Assembly (NCBI RefSeq): GCF_029784165.1
Contig: NC_073694.1
Span: forward strand, 47,773,674-47,837,673
DNA from: Wyeomyia smithii
Taxonomy: Eukaryota > Arthropoda > Insecta > Diptera > Culicidae
Length of the DNA stretch: 64,000 nucleotides
Direction of reading: 5' to 3'
The notes below the pieces were generated by a model that saw only the letters and a list, made by a program, of their open reading frames with translations, was not told the DNA's origin and did no database searches. A program made the position numbers and the translations under genes. Each line of letters begins with the position of its first letter. The stretch's first letter is position 1. Shown here in pieces: positions 12,005-23,852 of the stretch.

Positions 12005-13277
12005 GGGTAGAGCGGGGCTAGTTGGTCACTTTTGGTCAAAATGTTCTGTAATTTTTTGTAGGAAATATTATGGCAAAAACTCATTACATGGAAATGTTGT
12101 GTTAAGTCTATAGCATCTAGAAAAAATATAACCTGTACAGAATAGTTCATGACTTGGCGGATATTCTATGTTTTTTGAATGGATGTCAAATTGGCCAACT
12201 AGCCCCTCAGCTGGGGTAAGTTGGTCAGGGTGTGGGGTAAATTGACCATTTATATTGCGGAAGGACAATTCAGTTTTCCTTCCTCACTGCATTTGCGGCA
12301 GCCTGTAGTGTCTCAGCGGAGGTCAAACCGCATCCGGTTTTTTTGTTTATGCGTTTGCTTTCCGAAATCCCAAACCATGAGAAAAGTAACTCATAATTGC
12401 ATGAAAAAAATCGTGTTACTCTTTCATACCTGACGAGAAGTATATGTTGAAATCTCTCTAATAGTTTGGCTGGGAACAAAATCAAAGACAATAAGGATTA
12501 AATTGAGAACCAGAGCCAAATTATAGATTCGCATCTGCAATCACAAGCACAAAACTATAGCTACATTAGTTTTTTTGTTGTTAAAAGCTTTCTTTCGCCG
12601 AAATTTTCATCAGGTAGATGGCATTTGTCGATGCATTAGTGTACGTTATAGTTATTTTAGATCAATGACTTAGCATTTATAGTGTGCAATAAAATATTCA
12701 TCAAAATGACGATGAAATGGAGATAACTTTTACCAATTAGTTTATCGCGTCAAATAAATGGTTTTGCTGAACAAAACACATGCTGTTTTCACCTGGATTA
12801 AGTTTGCATCACGAAATGCACTGTTCCTGAAATTGCATTTACTTGGTTACTTGAATTCATTCATGATGTGCATATGACCAACCAGCCCCGCAAGTATGTG
12901 ACAAACTAGCCCCTCATATATTAAATATGAAAATTACTTGAAATATATGAAAATAAAATTTTGGCGAAAGTTTGCTATGCACAACCTAAAATTAACGTAA
13001 ATGACTTTCATAATACGTTGAGCCATGTTCATTTCAATTTGGCTAGCTTTGTTTAGACAAAAAATTTCAACTTGAAAACCGTGTAGAATTGATGGTCAGT
13101 TCGGCACCAACCTGTATTTATTCTACGTCTTAATTAGAACTGTACTCCATTTTGTCATTTAGTTTTTCTAGTTATCTACTACGTATCACCCATATAACAC
13201 GATTTTTTTAGATACGTAGATTCGAAGATATTCTCATTGACCAACTTACCCCGTAACCAACTAGCCCCGCTCTACCC
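12005..13277. mobile_element. TA-flanked 1.27 kb non-autonomous DNA transposon
   Basis: The ends are 22-bp inverted repeats beginning GGGTAGAGCGGGGCTAGTTG, with the complement at 13,256-13,277, and a TA dinucleotide sits outside each end (12,003-12,004 and 13,278-13,279). The motif gggg-ctagttgg / taagttggtc recurs several times inside in both orientations (for example 12,193-12,245, 12,880-12,910 and 13,238-13,270), as subterminal transposase-binding repeats do. No transposase is encoded. TA duplication fits the Tc1/mariner superfamily. Confidence 0.8.
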
Positions 13278-15135
13278 TACCCTAGTTATTTCGATACGGA
13301 GCTGAAATCAGTTTATTGCTGCATGGAAAGATTAAATACTTTGCAAAATAATGTGCTATCAATCGATTTAAGTGGTTGAAAAATATTCGAAATCTATAAA
13401 TAATTAAAATTTGGGATCGCGTGCTTTTCTTCATACAAAACAGGTGCTGGAGTATTGGCGTTGGTACCTACTTTAAAATATTTAGAGCATCAGCTGAAAA
13501 AAAAAATGATTGCAATCGATGGTTATCGCAACGGAAAGATATAGGATAAAAATCTAGATTTTAGGGACCTAGGCAGCACCGAGCCGGCGAGTTTTCTGTA
13601 GTCCGAACCAGAGTCGGCTTTACCACCTTTTTCGTAACAACATAACAACATCTCTAAGCTATATTAATTACTTATGAAAGAAAAACAACTAGGAATCTAT
13701 GCAAGACTAATCGAAAACCATTATCCACAGTGAACGTCAACTGGATAGTTTTTGGACGTAGAACTACATCTTTCTACACTATACTCAGGTGGGACAGGCC
13801 CGTAGCTAAGCCGTGGGGGGGGGGGGGTGCCCAGAGAGGATTATGCAAATTTTTTGACGTGGGACTACGTCTTTGTTTTCTATACTGGTATGCATTCTGT
13901 AAAATTGGAAATGAAACTGGCAAAAGTTGCGTCAGATTTCAGACGATAATAACAGCATAACCACATGATGGATAAGAATAAACCAATATGTTTTTGAATG
14001 GATAAAATGTTGAACAATTTTGTAATACGGTAGTCATCATTATATTTTGATTGCAAAGCGGTACAAAATTACAAGGACAAATTTACGCGAACAATGAACC
14101 AATCACATGCGAGCATTCCTAACACAGATGACATGAATAGACACCAACCATTCCCTGTGATATTCTCTGTATCAAAATCCAAAAACAAAATGACAGAGTC
14201 TTCCCGTCCCAATAGGTCAATTTATGTTTGCTTCCATGAACCTAGACTAATTTGATGTCTCAAAGGTAAAGGTTTAACGAAAAGTTTGAAACAACCCCTT
14301 TTCTTGAACAATTTCTAAACCTGCAGTTATAGCGTAATAGAAACTGATGTCTTGAAAGAAAACATGCTGGTAAAAGCAACAATATCGTAGAGTATATGTG
14401 GAGCAGAGCGGCGATAGTTTCTCGTCGTCTATCATTGCAGCGGGAAAGACTTCTATTCGTGTGCAATCAAAACTGCAATAGCAAGCATAAATTACTCAAC
14501 AAGAATTAAATTTTTTGGCATAGGTTGTAAGTTATTTTTATTTTTTTATCTTTGATATTCACTAAATAATCGTGACCGACATAATATCGAACGTATAAGT
14601 TCCTAAAAATATTAATTTATAGATGAGTAAGAGCCGGCGACTCTACTAAGATCTATTCAGAATCTTTTTTACATTTCAAAATTGTTAGATATTTTTTATT
14701 TTTATCTTTACAAATAAAATAATATACATATATTGGCTGTCTTCGTAATATACTGACTGAATTGTTGGCAAATAAAACAAACTTGCGAAGCAAAAAACAA
14801 AAATGAATCTTTTTTTGAATATCTTTTTTCCTTAGAGATGAACCAGCCAAAAGCTGAAAGCCTCTCTAATAAAGATAAAAAATGAATCTTTTTAAACTTA
14901 AACTTCGTTGTAATTGTTAAATGTTGGTTGCACAAAAAAAAACTCTACAGGCACAACATCACCAAGTGTAAATGAAGTTCTTTCGAGTGTAATTAAATAT
15001 ATTTCTGAAGAGATGAAGGGGAGGCTGAAAATCAAAATACGTAAATCAGTGAACAAACGAATTTATTGTGTCTGTAATTATAGTAATTATAGTGTTTAGT
15101 CCCACGTCACCATTTCATACAACCCTAGGGCTGTA
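13278..15135. other. Non-coding AT-rich stretch
   Basis: No supported gene. It holds a run of about 13 G residues at 13,815-13,828 beside caggcccgtagct (13,796-13,808), which resembles one end of a hAT-type element, but no partner end was found nearby. Confidence 0.35.
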
Positions 15136-15900
15136 TACCTTGCAAAGGGTGATTTTTTTGCTAGTCGGTTTTTCGTGTATTCAGATTTGACAGTTCACGC
15201 GGAAATTCTGACAGCTGTCAGAGTCTAATGTACTCAGTTTGGTTTGCCATTTCACCATGAACAGACTTACGCCTGAACAACGCTTACAAATAATCGCATT
15301 TTATTACCAAAATTCGTCCTCTGTGAAAAATGTTTTCGCGCAAAATTGTGTTCAGTGACGAAGCCCATTTCTGGTTAAATGGGTATGTTAATAAACAAAA
15401 TTGCCGCATTCGGATCAAAGAGCAACCAGAGGCAATGCAAGAATCGCCAATGCACCCATAACGGTTTGGTGCGGTTTACACGCTGGAGGCATCATTGGTC
15501 CGTACTTTTTCAAAGATGATCAAAATCGCAACGTTAAAGTCAATGGCGCTCGCTATCGCGCGATGACTTCTGATTTTTTTTTGCCGGAAATGGAAGAGCT
15601 GGGTCTGGTTGACATGTGGTTTCAGCAAGACGGAGCGACGTGTCACACATCGCGCGAATCAATGGACATATAGCGGAATGAGTTCGGTGAGGAATTCATT
15701 TCACGAAATGGACCGCTGAATTGGCCGCCTAGATCATGCGATTTAACACCGCTAGATTATTCTTTGTGGGGCTACGTTAAGTCTCTCGTCTATGCGGATA
15801 AGCAAACAACAATTCCAGCCTTTGAAGACAACATTCCACGCGTTATTCGCGAGATACCAGCCGAAATGCTCGAAACAGTGATCCAAAATTGGACTTTTCG

Positions 15901-18900
15901 CAGAGGCGTCTCGTCCACCTGTTCAACCTGTTCATAGGACAGGTAGACAATTTCGGAACAATTACTCGAATTATTTCTCATTTGTAGCATGGATCTGACA
16001 TCATTAAGTTTTCTTGTAACCTTAATGTTATTTCGAACATTCGAAGATTTTTTTGATTTTCAATTTATTTCCACCAATTTCAATTTCTATTTATTTCTCC
16101 ACCGTGAGGAATATAACTTGGCTAAACACACTCTACACTACTCAACCCACCCGCAACACAGCCCACCCGTAATACAACACAACACAACGAGATAAGCAGT
16201 AATGACTACCGTTTGTTCAAATCATTTATCTGAACTAGCATTCATTCAAACACTTCTCTGCATTTTCAAGTACTATAGCGTACGCAGCCAGTTATGTACA
16301 TAAAGCGTGCACCACTACTAATGCGCATCCTTGCGTAAAAATGACATTTGCGGTTCAAAAATTATGTTGAACCAAGCCGATGGAAACGATACCGCCGACG
16401 CCGACCCCCACCATTCTTTGATGTTCGTTCATTGAAATTTGAGAGAGGCCGCGAGAGTACACAGCTCTCAACGCTCAAGCGAGCGTCAGGTCGATGCAAA
16501 GCCGAAAGTGCAGCGAAGGGTTTTCATGTATTTCCTCATTGATGACATTATTCTTCACGTGAGGAAAAAAGTGTCGCGCAGCGCTGATTGCGATACAAAT
16601 GAAAAATCGAACAAATTCATTCATGGTTATTGTAGATGTAGTGGTGTTTTTTCGTTGATGTGTGGTTTCGATTCAAGCCTTTTTTCTCGATGTTGTTCAT
16701 TCAATAACTTGAACCATAGTATGGTAACTAGAATGGTATAGTCGGTATAGTACATGTTTGACTGCTCACGTTACGGTTGCTTTTGATTTGTTTGTGACGG
16801 CTAAGACTACCATTGCTCCATCTTTCAAATTTCTGTTGCTTTCTTGTGTGAAATTTCAATCTCGCTTAAGGAACGATACGTGGTGAGTAAAGCTTAATTA
16901 CTTCATCATATTATATTTCAATTAATCATCACAAACTACCATATACTGGAGATTGTTTGCGTGGATTTCCAGATGGACAACGTTATGGATCATTGCATTA
17001 TTGAGCAAATGCTAAAGCGCCCGTTTGCCGCCAGAACCATGGAAGAAAAAATTAAAGTTATTGGATATCCGGTTCCTCGTCCACCTATGGAACAATTAAA
17101 ATCCACGTATAAGTTGAAGGGGAAAATTATGTCCCGCAACTTTAATGTGTCATCGTATGACCAGCAATGGCTGTGTGGATCGGCGAAATTAAATAAACTT
17201 TTCTGCTGGCCATGTTTGCTTTTCCGTAGCGCCAATGAAAAAAAATGTTTGGAGCAAGGAAGGATATAGTGATCTGAATCACCTTTCTGCGTCAATTGAA
17301 ACGCATTCGAGCTCTAAAGATCACATAAACAATTCACTTGCCTTATCGATGTTCGGGCAAATGAGGATAGACGAAGCACTTGACCATAGCCGGCAGATCG
17401 CCCGCAATAAGCATAACGAAGAAGTAACGAAAAACCGGAAGGGTATGCGAACTTTAATTGAGATCACCTGTTTCCTTGGCACTCACGGTCTCGCCTTTCG
17501 CGGACATTATGAATGTTCCGATTCCACGAACAGAGGAAATTATAAAGACCTCTGCACGTTGATCGCCGCCAGGGATCCAGCGTTCCAGGATTTTATAAAT
17601 AATAAAGTTTTCAGCGGAACGTCGGGAGGAATTCAGAACGAGCTTATAGAATGCATTGAAAGCTACATGCTTCAAACAATTAAAAGAGAAGTATTTGAGT
17701 TCGTGTCCATTATGATGGATGAATCAACAGATTCGGCTCGGTTATCGCAACTATCTTGTACTCTGCGCTACTTACGACCCGATGGTAAGAAATATTCATA
17801 AAATAAATTTTGCAAATATGTTAACAAATAGTTGATTTTTTTTTAATTCAACGAGGCTCAAACATTTTTTTGTTCATCAAAATTTTAGGAACACCAGTTG
17901 AAGGGCTCGTTAGATTGGCAGACGTTAGCAATGACAAAACCGCCGCTGCGTTGGCCGGACACGTTGATGAAATAGCAGCGTATTTTGGTCTTGATGGTGA
18001 CAAAGTTGTAGCTCAGAGCTATGATGGAGCTGCTGTTATGTCCGGGGACAAATCTGGAGTGCAAACATTGGTGAAGCAACGGTTTCCAAAAGCTGGATAT
18101 ATCCACTGCCGCGCACATGTGCTTAATTTGGTGCTACTTCACTCGTGCACAAACAACAAGAAATCAGCAAGGTTTTTCAACACGATCTCATCACTCGCGG
18201 CATTTTTCTCGCAGTCACCTAAACGCAGCGAGACATTAAAGCAATTTATGGAGACCCACATACCAAATGTTTGCAAGACCAAATGGTCGTATAATTCGCG
18301 TATGATCAAAATAATTGATTCGAATTATGCAGCGATTAATGAATGTTTAGGTGAGATTTATCTTGGCGACAGTGTCTTTGATGCTGAAACTTGTACTACA
18401 GCCAGAGGTCTTCACGCATTCATGCTCGAATTAAATACCGTATTCTTGCTCAAACTTTTTGCTAATATTTTTGCACATACAGATGTACTGTATCAAATTT
18501 TGCAAACAAAAGAATTGGACGTAGTAGAATGTTTACGTAACGTCAAGGCTTGCCTCGCTTCTATCGAAGAGCTCAAAGCAGAGCATCATTTCTACAGAAC
18601 GCTTAATGATGCAATTGATGTTTCTGGCGAAACGATCACTGATAGCAACGGTATCAATTATCGTCCCATATATGACTTTATCATTGACAAAATTATTGAC
18701 GAAATGTCTAAACGATTCAAAGAACTAGATGAATACAAATTCATCATTTTGTTGAATCACGAAAAATTTGCCGAATTCAATGTCACATTCCCTACAAAGA
18801 ATTTGAAAATGCTTATTTCGTACCATTCTAAATTCGATGAAGCGAAGCTGTGTTGAGCTGACCGTTCTTTACTCGCGCGAAGAGTTCAGAGGCAAAAATA

Positions 18901-19310
18901 TATTGTATTTAATTTCGTTTATCCTTGGACAAAACCTGCATCATACTTTCTCCGAAACGCTTCGGCTGGCCAGAATGATACTGACATTGCCTAATACAAC
19001 GGCGTCCGTCGAACGAACGTTTTCGGTTCTCCGACGGATCAAAAATTATTTGCGGTCTAAATCGGGACAGAATCGATTATTTGGTATTATGATGATGGCT
19101 GTGGAGAAAGATTTACTCCATGAGATGATTCTGACGCCATTATTTTACGACGATATTATCACAAGTTTGCGTTAAAAGTAAACCGAAGGATTCCTTTGTT
19201 ATAATATTGTTGATAAATAAAACTTTTAAAATCTGTTATCGCAATTCTGTTGTTTTAATGTTGCAAATGTCGATTGAACAGGTGGCCCACTTGGTCACGC
19301 GTCGCCTCTG
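15901..19310 (+). mobile_element. Near-complete hAT element with 8-bp target duplication
   Basis: A 3,410-bp element inserted in the mariner transposase reading frame. The terminal inverted repeats share CAGAGGCG at both tips, and further in each end has an ACCTGTTCAA block (15,917-15,928 and, complemented, 19,272-19,283). The target sequence ACTTTTCG is perfectly duplicated at 15,893-15,900 and 19,311-19,318, the 8-bp duplication diagnostic of hAT insertion. Removing the element and one duplicate restores the mariner sequence exactly. It encodes a ZMYM1/TTF-type hAT transposase with two small frameshifts. Intact ends and target repeats indicate a relatively recent insertion. Confidence 0.92.
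16973..19175 (+). pseudogene. hAT transposase (TTF zinc finger, DUF4371, hAT C-terminal type), two frameshifts
   Basis: The likely start at 16,973 (MDNVMDHCIIEQMLK) follows an acceptor ttccag; a donor at 16,883 makes a 90-bp 5' UTR intron. A TTF-type zinc-binding region spans about 17,140-17,230 (FNVSSYDQQWLCG, then FCWPCLLF). An extra A in an A8 run near 17,238 breaks the frame. The DUF4371 region follows, with the first catalytic Asp in MMDESTDS. A 104-bp phase-1 intron (17,785-17,888, GTAAGA…TTTTAG) separates this from SYDGAAVMSG (second Asp), IHCRAHVLNLVL (the CxxH of hAT enzymes) and, after a second one-base frameshift near 18,850, the hAT dimerisation block ASVERTFSVLRRIKNYLR with the catalytic Glu. 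All catalytic residues are kept, so the lesions could be recent or sequencing errors. Confidence 0.85.
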
Positions 19311-19596
19311 ACTTTTCGTATGGACCATTTAAAACGTAGCCGTGGCCAACATTTGAATGTAATTATCTTTAAAAAGTACAGTGCATTTTAGGCTGTCCGA
19401 CAGATCAGACGTGTTTTCGGTTGCTTATGGACTGGTCTTTGACTGCCTATAGCTTCAAAGTTTGTGTTTTGTCAGTGTGTCTTTTAAAGATTACCTGAAG
19501 TTAACTCACATTAGTCTTTCTCAAGACTACCTATTTCTTTCTTTCTCAATACTTGCAATTTGATATTATTTTTGAACTTTTTTCGTATCACCTGAA

Positions 19597-20871
19597 ATGG
19601 CAGGACGAAAAAAGAAACCACGCATCGCTAAGGGGAGGAAAAGAGAGGCATCTCTTTCTGACACTAGCTTATGCAGTGAAAATTTATATGATATTCTGCC
19701 TGAGCAAGAAGCCGGCGAAATTGAAATGTTCGAAAGTAAAACTATTCAAAGTGAAACTTCTGTAAAAAAGGAGAAAGTTCCACCTGTTGTGGTAACTATT
19801 GCTTCTGAATTTTCTATTTTTAAAAGAGAACTTTCTACGTTTCTCTCCGACGTCGAAGTTACTTATCAAATTGATCGAAGAGGCGAATGCCGCTTACTGG
19901 CCCAAACATTGAAAGATTGGAATCGTCTTATTCAGTATTTAACTGAAAAGATGTATAATTTTTTTACATATGACACTAAGAGCGCCAAGCCGTTCAAGGT
20001 CGAATTGAAAGGTCTCACCAACGATCAAACCGTTGATGAGATCAAACTTACTTTAACAGAATTACTTGGCATAGCCCCTACCCAAGTAATTCTAATGAAA
20101 CAAAAATCACGAGGCGAAAACAGTCAGCGCACTGGAATTTCCCTTGTTAATTATTTAATGCATTTTAACCGCAGTGAATTTAACAACTTAAAATTTTTTG
20201 AAAAGGCACATGCTTTATATAATGTGCGAGTAAAATGGGAATTATATCGAAAGTTTGACGGAGGTGAAAAGCATATCACCCAATGCCGCATTTGTCAACG
20301 TTATGGCCATGGTTCAAAATTCTGTAACATGGACCAAAAATGCCTCATTTGTGGAGACTCTTCTCACAAAAAGAACACATGTCCTGTGATAGAGAGTAAA
20401 AATTTTCGCTGTGTGAATTTTAACGGCAACCATATGTCAAATTTTTATCAATGCCCAGCCCGTTTAGCAATTGTTAAGGCAAGGCAAGGTAAACAAAATT
20501 CAAAACAAAATTCTCCAAGCAAACCAGTACCACCCACTTTCTCAGCTCCTTTGCATACTCGTTTAACATATGCACAGGTTACAGGTAGATCGAACATTCT
20601 ACCGCCTAATGTTGGTAGTTCGAAAATGACCGTTAATATAGGAGGTAAGCAAAACACGGTGGAAAATAAATGTACACCTATTACCCCAGCTAATATTACT
20701 ACCAAAAATATTTTTTCTAATGTCAACTGCCTGGGGCCTATTACGGCAGGTAAACTTTCTTTTTTGCAACAGGCAATGTTCGATCTTATGAACGCCATGT
20801 TGCAGGCAAAATCAATGTTTGAAGCCATCCAAATAGGTACAATTTTACAATTAAAATTGTTTCTAATTTAA
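19597..20871 (+). CDS. LINE ORF1, gag-like RNA-binding protein
   Basis: A complete 424-codon frame starting MAGRKKKPRIAKGRKREA, basic at the N-terminus as expected for an RNA-binding nucleocapsid-like protein of a Jockey LINE. A pre-C2HC-type region lies around residues 105-225. Knuckle 1 is C230-x2-C233-x4-H238-x4-C243, knuckle 2 is C249-x2-C252-x4-H257-x4-C262. Knuckle 3 (CVNFNGNHMSNFYQC, residues 272-286) has Phe275 where the family has Cys, so it is probably impaired. The protein would coat the LINE RNA during retrotransposition. The stop precedes ORF2 by 8 bp. Confidence 0.85.
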   Translation: MAGRKKKPRIAKGRKREASLSDTSLCSENLYDILPEQEAGEIEMFESKTIQSETSVKKEKVPPVVVTIASEFSIFKRELSTFLSDVEVTYQIDRRGECRLLAQTLKDWNRLIQYLTEKMYNFFTYDTKSAKPFKVELKGLTNDQTVDEIKLTLTELLGIAPTQVILMKQKSRGENSQRTGISLVNYLMHFNRSEFNNLKFFEKAHALYNVRVKWELYRKFDGGEKHITQCRICQRYGHGSKFCNMDQKCLICGDSSHKKNTCPVIESKNFRCVNFNGNHMSNFYQCPARLAIVKARQGKQNSKQNSPSKPVPPTFSAPLHTRLTYAQVTGRSNILPPNVGSSKMTVNIGGKQNTVENKCTPITPANITTKNIFSNVNCLGPITAGKLSFLQQAMFDLMNAMLQAKSMFEAIQIGTILQLKLFLI

Positions 20872-20879
20872 ATTTAGCA

Positions 20880-23399
20880 ATGATTTTAAATAAACCAATC
20901 AAAATTTTGAACTGGAATGCTCGCTCATTGAAGGCCAATGAGAATGAGCTTAATTTTTTTAACAGTGAATAATGTGCATATTGCAATTATTACTGAAACA
21001 TTTTTGAAACCTAACATAAAATTAAAATATGATCTCAATTACGTGGTTCATAGATATGATAGGATTCAGGGTTCCGGCGGTGGAGTTGCAATTATTATTC
21101 ATCGCCGAATCAAACATCGTGCTCTTCCCCATCTTGAGACGAAAGCTATTGAAACTTTGGGAATTGCAGTTCAAACTGAACTTGGGATTTTATTTATTGC
21201 CGCAGCATATTTACCATTTCAATGCACACGCGAGTACAAAAATTATTTTAAAGGTGATTTACAAAAACTCACCAGAAATCGTTCGAATTTTTTTATAATC
21301 GGCGATTTTAACGCTAAACATCGTTCATGGAATAATTCTCAAAGTAATTCCAATGGCAAAATTTTATTCAATGATTGTTCTCCAGGATACTATTCTATTT
21401 TGTCTCCGAATAGTCCTACATGCTTTTCTTCTGTAAGAAACCCTTCAACAATTGATTTGGTGCTTACAGATCAAAGTCATGTATGTAGTGATTTGATCAC
21501 ACATGCTGACTTTGATTCTGACCATCTTCCAATAACTTTTTCTTTATCACATGAATCAGTTTTAAACCCTATGAGCTCTGTTTTCAATTATAACAAGGCT
21601 AATTGGGAAAGATACAAAACTCATATTGAGAGAAATTTCAATAATGAGCTTGATTTGCAAAACGTAGTGAATATTGATTTCGCTTTGGAAGCATTAAAAT
21701 GTGCAATTGTTGATGCCAGGAATTATTCTGTTCCAAAGGCTCAAGTGAAATTTGATTCACCAATAATTGACGAAAATCTTCAACTTCTAATTCGTTTGAA
21801 AAATGTCCACAGACGTCAATATCAACGTTCTCGTGACCCTGTTTTTAAAACTATTTATAAAGATTTACAGAAAGAGATTAAACATAGATTTACTCTTCTG
21901 AGAAATCAAAATTTTGAGACTAAAATTGAAAAATTGGAACCATATTCAAAACCTTTTTGGAAGCTGTCGAAGATTCTTAAGAAACCTTCAAAGCCTATTC
22001 CAGTTTTAAAAGATGGTGAACGTTTTCTTGTATCCAATGAACAAAAGGCTCAAAGACTTGCTCAGCAGTTTGAGAGTGTTCATAACTCAAATTTGAAATT
22101 TGTGAGTCCAATTGAAAATGAAGTCACACGTCAATTTGATTTAATTTCTTCCCAGAATTTTTTACCTTCAGAAATAATTGAAACTAACTTGAATGAGATT
22201 AAATCAATTATTAAAAATTTCAAAAATATGAAAGCACCTGTTGACGATGGAATCTTTAATATACTAATCAAACATCTCCCTGAGAGCACAATGGAATTTT
22301 TAGTAAAAATTTTTAATTGCTGTTTCAAAATTGCATATTTTCACAAATTATGGAAAAATGCAAAAAATACTCCAATTTTAAAGCCAGATAAGAATCTAGC
22401 TGAAGTTTTAAGTTATCGACCAATCAGTTTGCTTTCTTCAATATGTAAACTGTTTGAGAGAATTATTTTCAACAGAATGATGTCACACATCAACGAAAAT
22501 TCAATTTTTGCAGATGAACAGTTTGGATTTCGCCATGGGCATTCCGCTACTCATCACTTACTCAGATTTACTAATATGATACGAGCTAATAAATCTGAAG
22601 GTTATTCCACTGGAGCTGCTCTTTTAGACATAGAAAAAGCATTCGACAGCGTTTGGCATAAAGGTTTGATTGCGAAATTGCAAACTTTTAATTTTCCAAT
22701 TTTCCTAATCAAAATTTTGAAAAATTATCTTACTGATCGAACTCTGCAGGTTGTTTTTCAGAATTCAAAATCTGATAGATTTCCTGTCAGAGCAGGTGTG
22801 CCTCAAAGTTCAGTCTTGGGTCCAGTCCTGTTCAACACATTCACTTCAGATCTTCCTTATTTGCCTCCAGGATTTCCGTAAAAGGAAAAAATTTTCGTGT
22901 CATATGCAGTCGATTGCAGAAAAGTTTAGATATTTTTTCTTCCTACTTGCAAAAGTGGAAAATTTCTCCCAATGCTTCTAAAACTCGAATGATAATTTTT
23001 CCGCATAAGCCTAGGGCTTCTTTCCTCAAGCCAAACAATAATCACGTTGTCAAGATGAATGGGGTTATTTTAAGTTGGTCTGACAAGGTTAAGTACTTGG
23101 GACTAATTTATGATAAAAAACTTATTTTCAAAGAGCACATTGAAAGTATACAAGCCAAGTGCATCAAATAAACGAGATGTTTATATCCTCTCATTAACAG
23201 GAATTCTAAACTTTGTTTGAAGAACAAACTTTTGATTTACAAACAAATTTTTAGACCAGCAATGCTTTATGCTGTACGGATCTGGTCAAGTTGCTGTTCA
23301 ACAAGGAAGAAAACGCTCCAAAAAATTCAGAATAAAATTCTGAAAATGATTTTGAAGCGTCTTGCAATCCTCAATTGCAACGATAAGCTTACTTTATAG
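20880..23399 (+). pseudogene. LINE ORF2, endonuclease and reverse transcriptase, broken
   Basis: The start is the ATG at 20,880 (MILNKPIKILNWNARSLK), but a one-base change in the T run near 20,951 shifts the frame; the long open part then runs to 22,881. Endonuclease motifs TETFLKP, IIGDFNAKHRSWN and SDHLPITF are present. RT motifs include YRPISLLSSICKLFERI and the first catalytic Asp in LLDIEKAFDSVW; the usual PQGSVLGP reads PQSSVLGP. After PPGF a short deletion removes the segment that should carry the Phe-Ala-Asp-Asp active site; the sequence resumes at KNFRVICSRLQKSLDIF. A stop at about 23,169 and a C-terminal deletion follow. Enzymatically inactive. Confidence 0.85.
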
Positions 23400-23852
23400 C
23401 CAATAAGTTAGCAATTAAGTTAGTTGTAAGTTTACTTCCCCTTTTTTGACAAATAGGTTTAAATCCCTACGAATGATAAGTCCTTATTGCGAAAGCAAAC
23501 AAATCCTAACAATTAAAATTACAAATTTCTAATCGTTTTGAGAAGTCACCATTTGTTATTGGACACACATACTTATTATTTACTAATATTTAGCATAAAT
23601 ACTTAAGCTACTAACAAATACTCCCCTTAAAAAAGCAACTGTACGTATTATTATTTTCAGCCATGTGGGGAATAATATCAACAACGAAAAATGACGCGCG
23701 TCTAAGCACACCCGAACTGTTTCGCCGTGCCGCTTTCATTTACTTCCTTATAACATCCGCCTCATGGAAGTACCGACTGCACCTATCGCTGAGGCTGTAC
23801 CATACTGCTACTGGTACCCAAAACTATTAACTCCTCAAATTGAGTGTTTTAT

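Larger units (their letters stand above)
15138..19393 (+). mobile_element. Decayed mariner-like element, split by a hAT insertion
   Basis: The 5' end follows TA at 15,136 and starts CCTTGCAAAGGGTGATTTTT. The transposase begins at 15,257 (MNRLTPEQRLQIIAFYYQN), then an internal deletion joins SVKNVF to KIVFSDEAHFW, which carries the first catalytic Asp. Next come TVWCGLHAGGIIGPYFF, the second Asp in WFQQDGATCHT, and the third in RSCDLTPLDYSLWGYVKS, 36 codons after the second (counting one stop). The frame is broken near 15,400 and by a stop at 15,671. At 15,900 the hAT element intervenes; the C-terminus (TFRMDHLKRSRGQHLN, then VIIFKKYSAF and stop) resumes at 19,311. No 3' terminal repeat was found, so the element is truncated. 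Confidence 0.85.
19394..23640 (+). mobile_element. Juan-like Jockey-clade LINE, defective
   Basis: A non-LTR retrotransposon with 5' UTR, gag-like ORF1, endonuclease/reverse-transcriptase ORF2 and a 3' UTR of about 240 bp. ORF content and domain order (pre-C2HC region plus three CCHC-like knuckles, then APE endonuclease and RT without RNase H) fit the Jockey clade; the protein strongly resembles mosquito Juan elements from memory. It begins right after the mariner C-terminus; the exact 5' edge and a target duplication were not found. The element has lost the RT active-site segment and has several frame breaks, so it is dead. Confidence 0.8.

Noticed and set aside
13796..13828. caggcccgtagct plus G run resembling a hAT terminus
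   Set aside because: No partner terminus and no 8-bp duplication seen nearby, so no element can be delimited.
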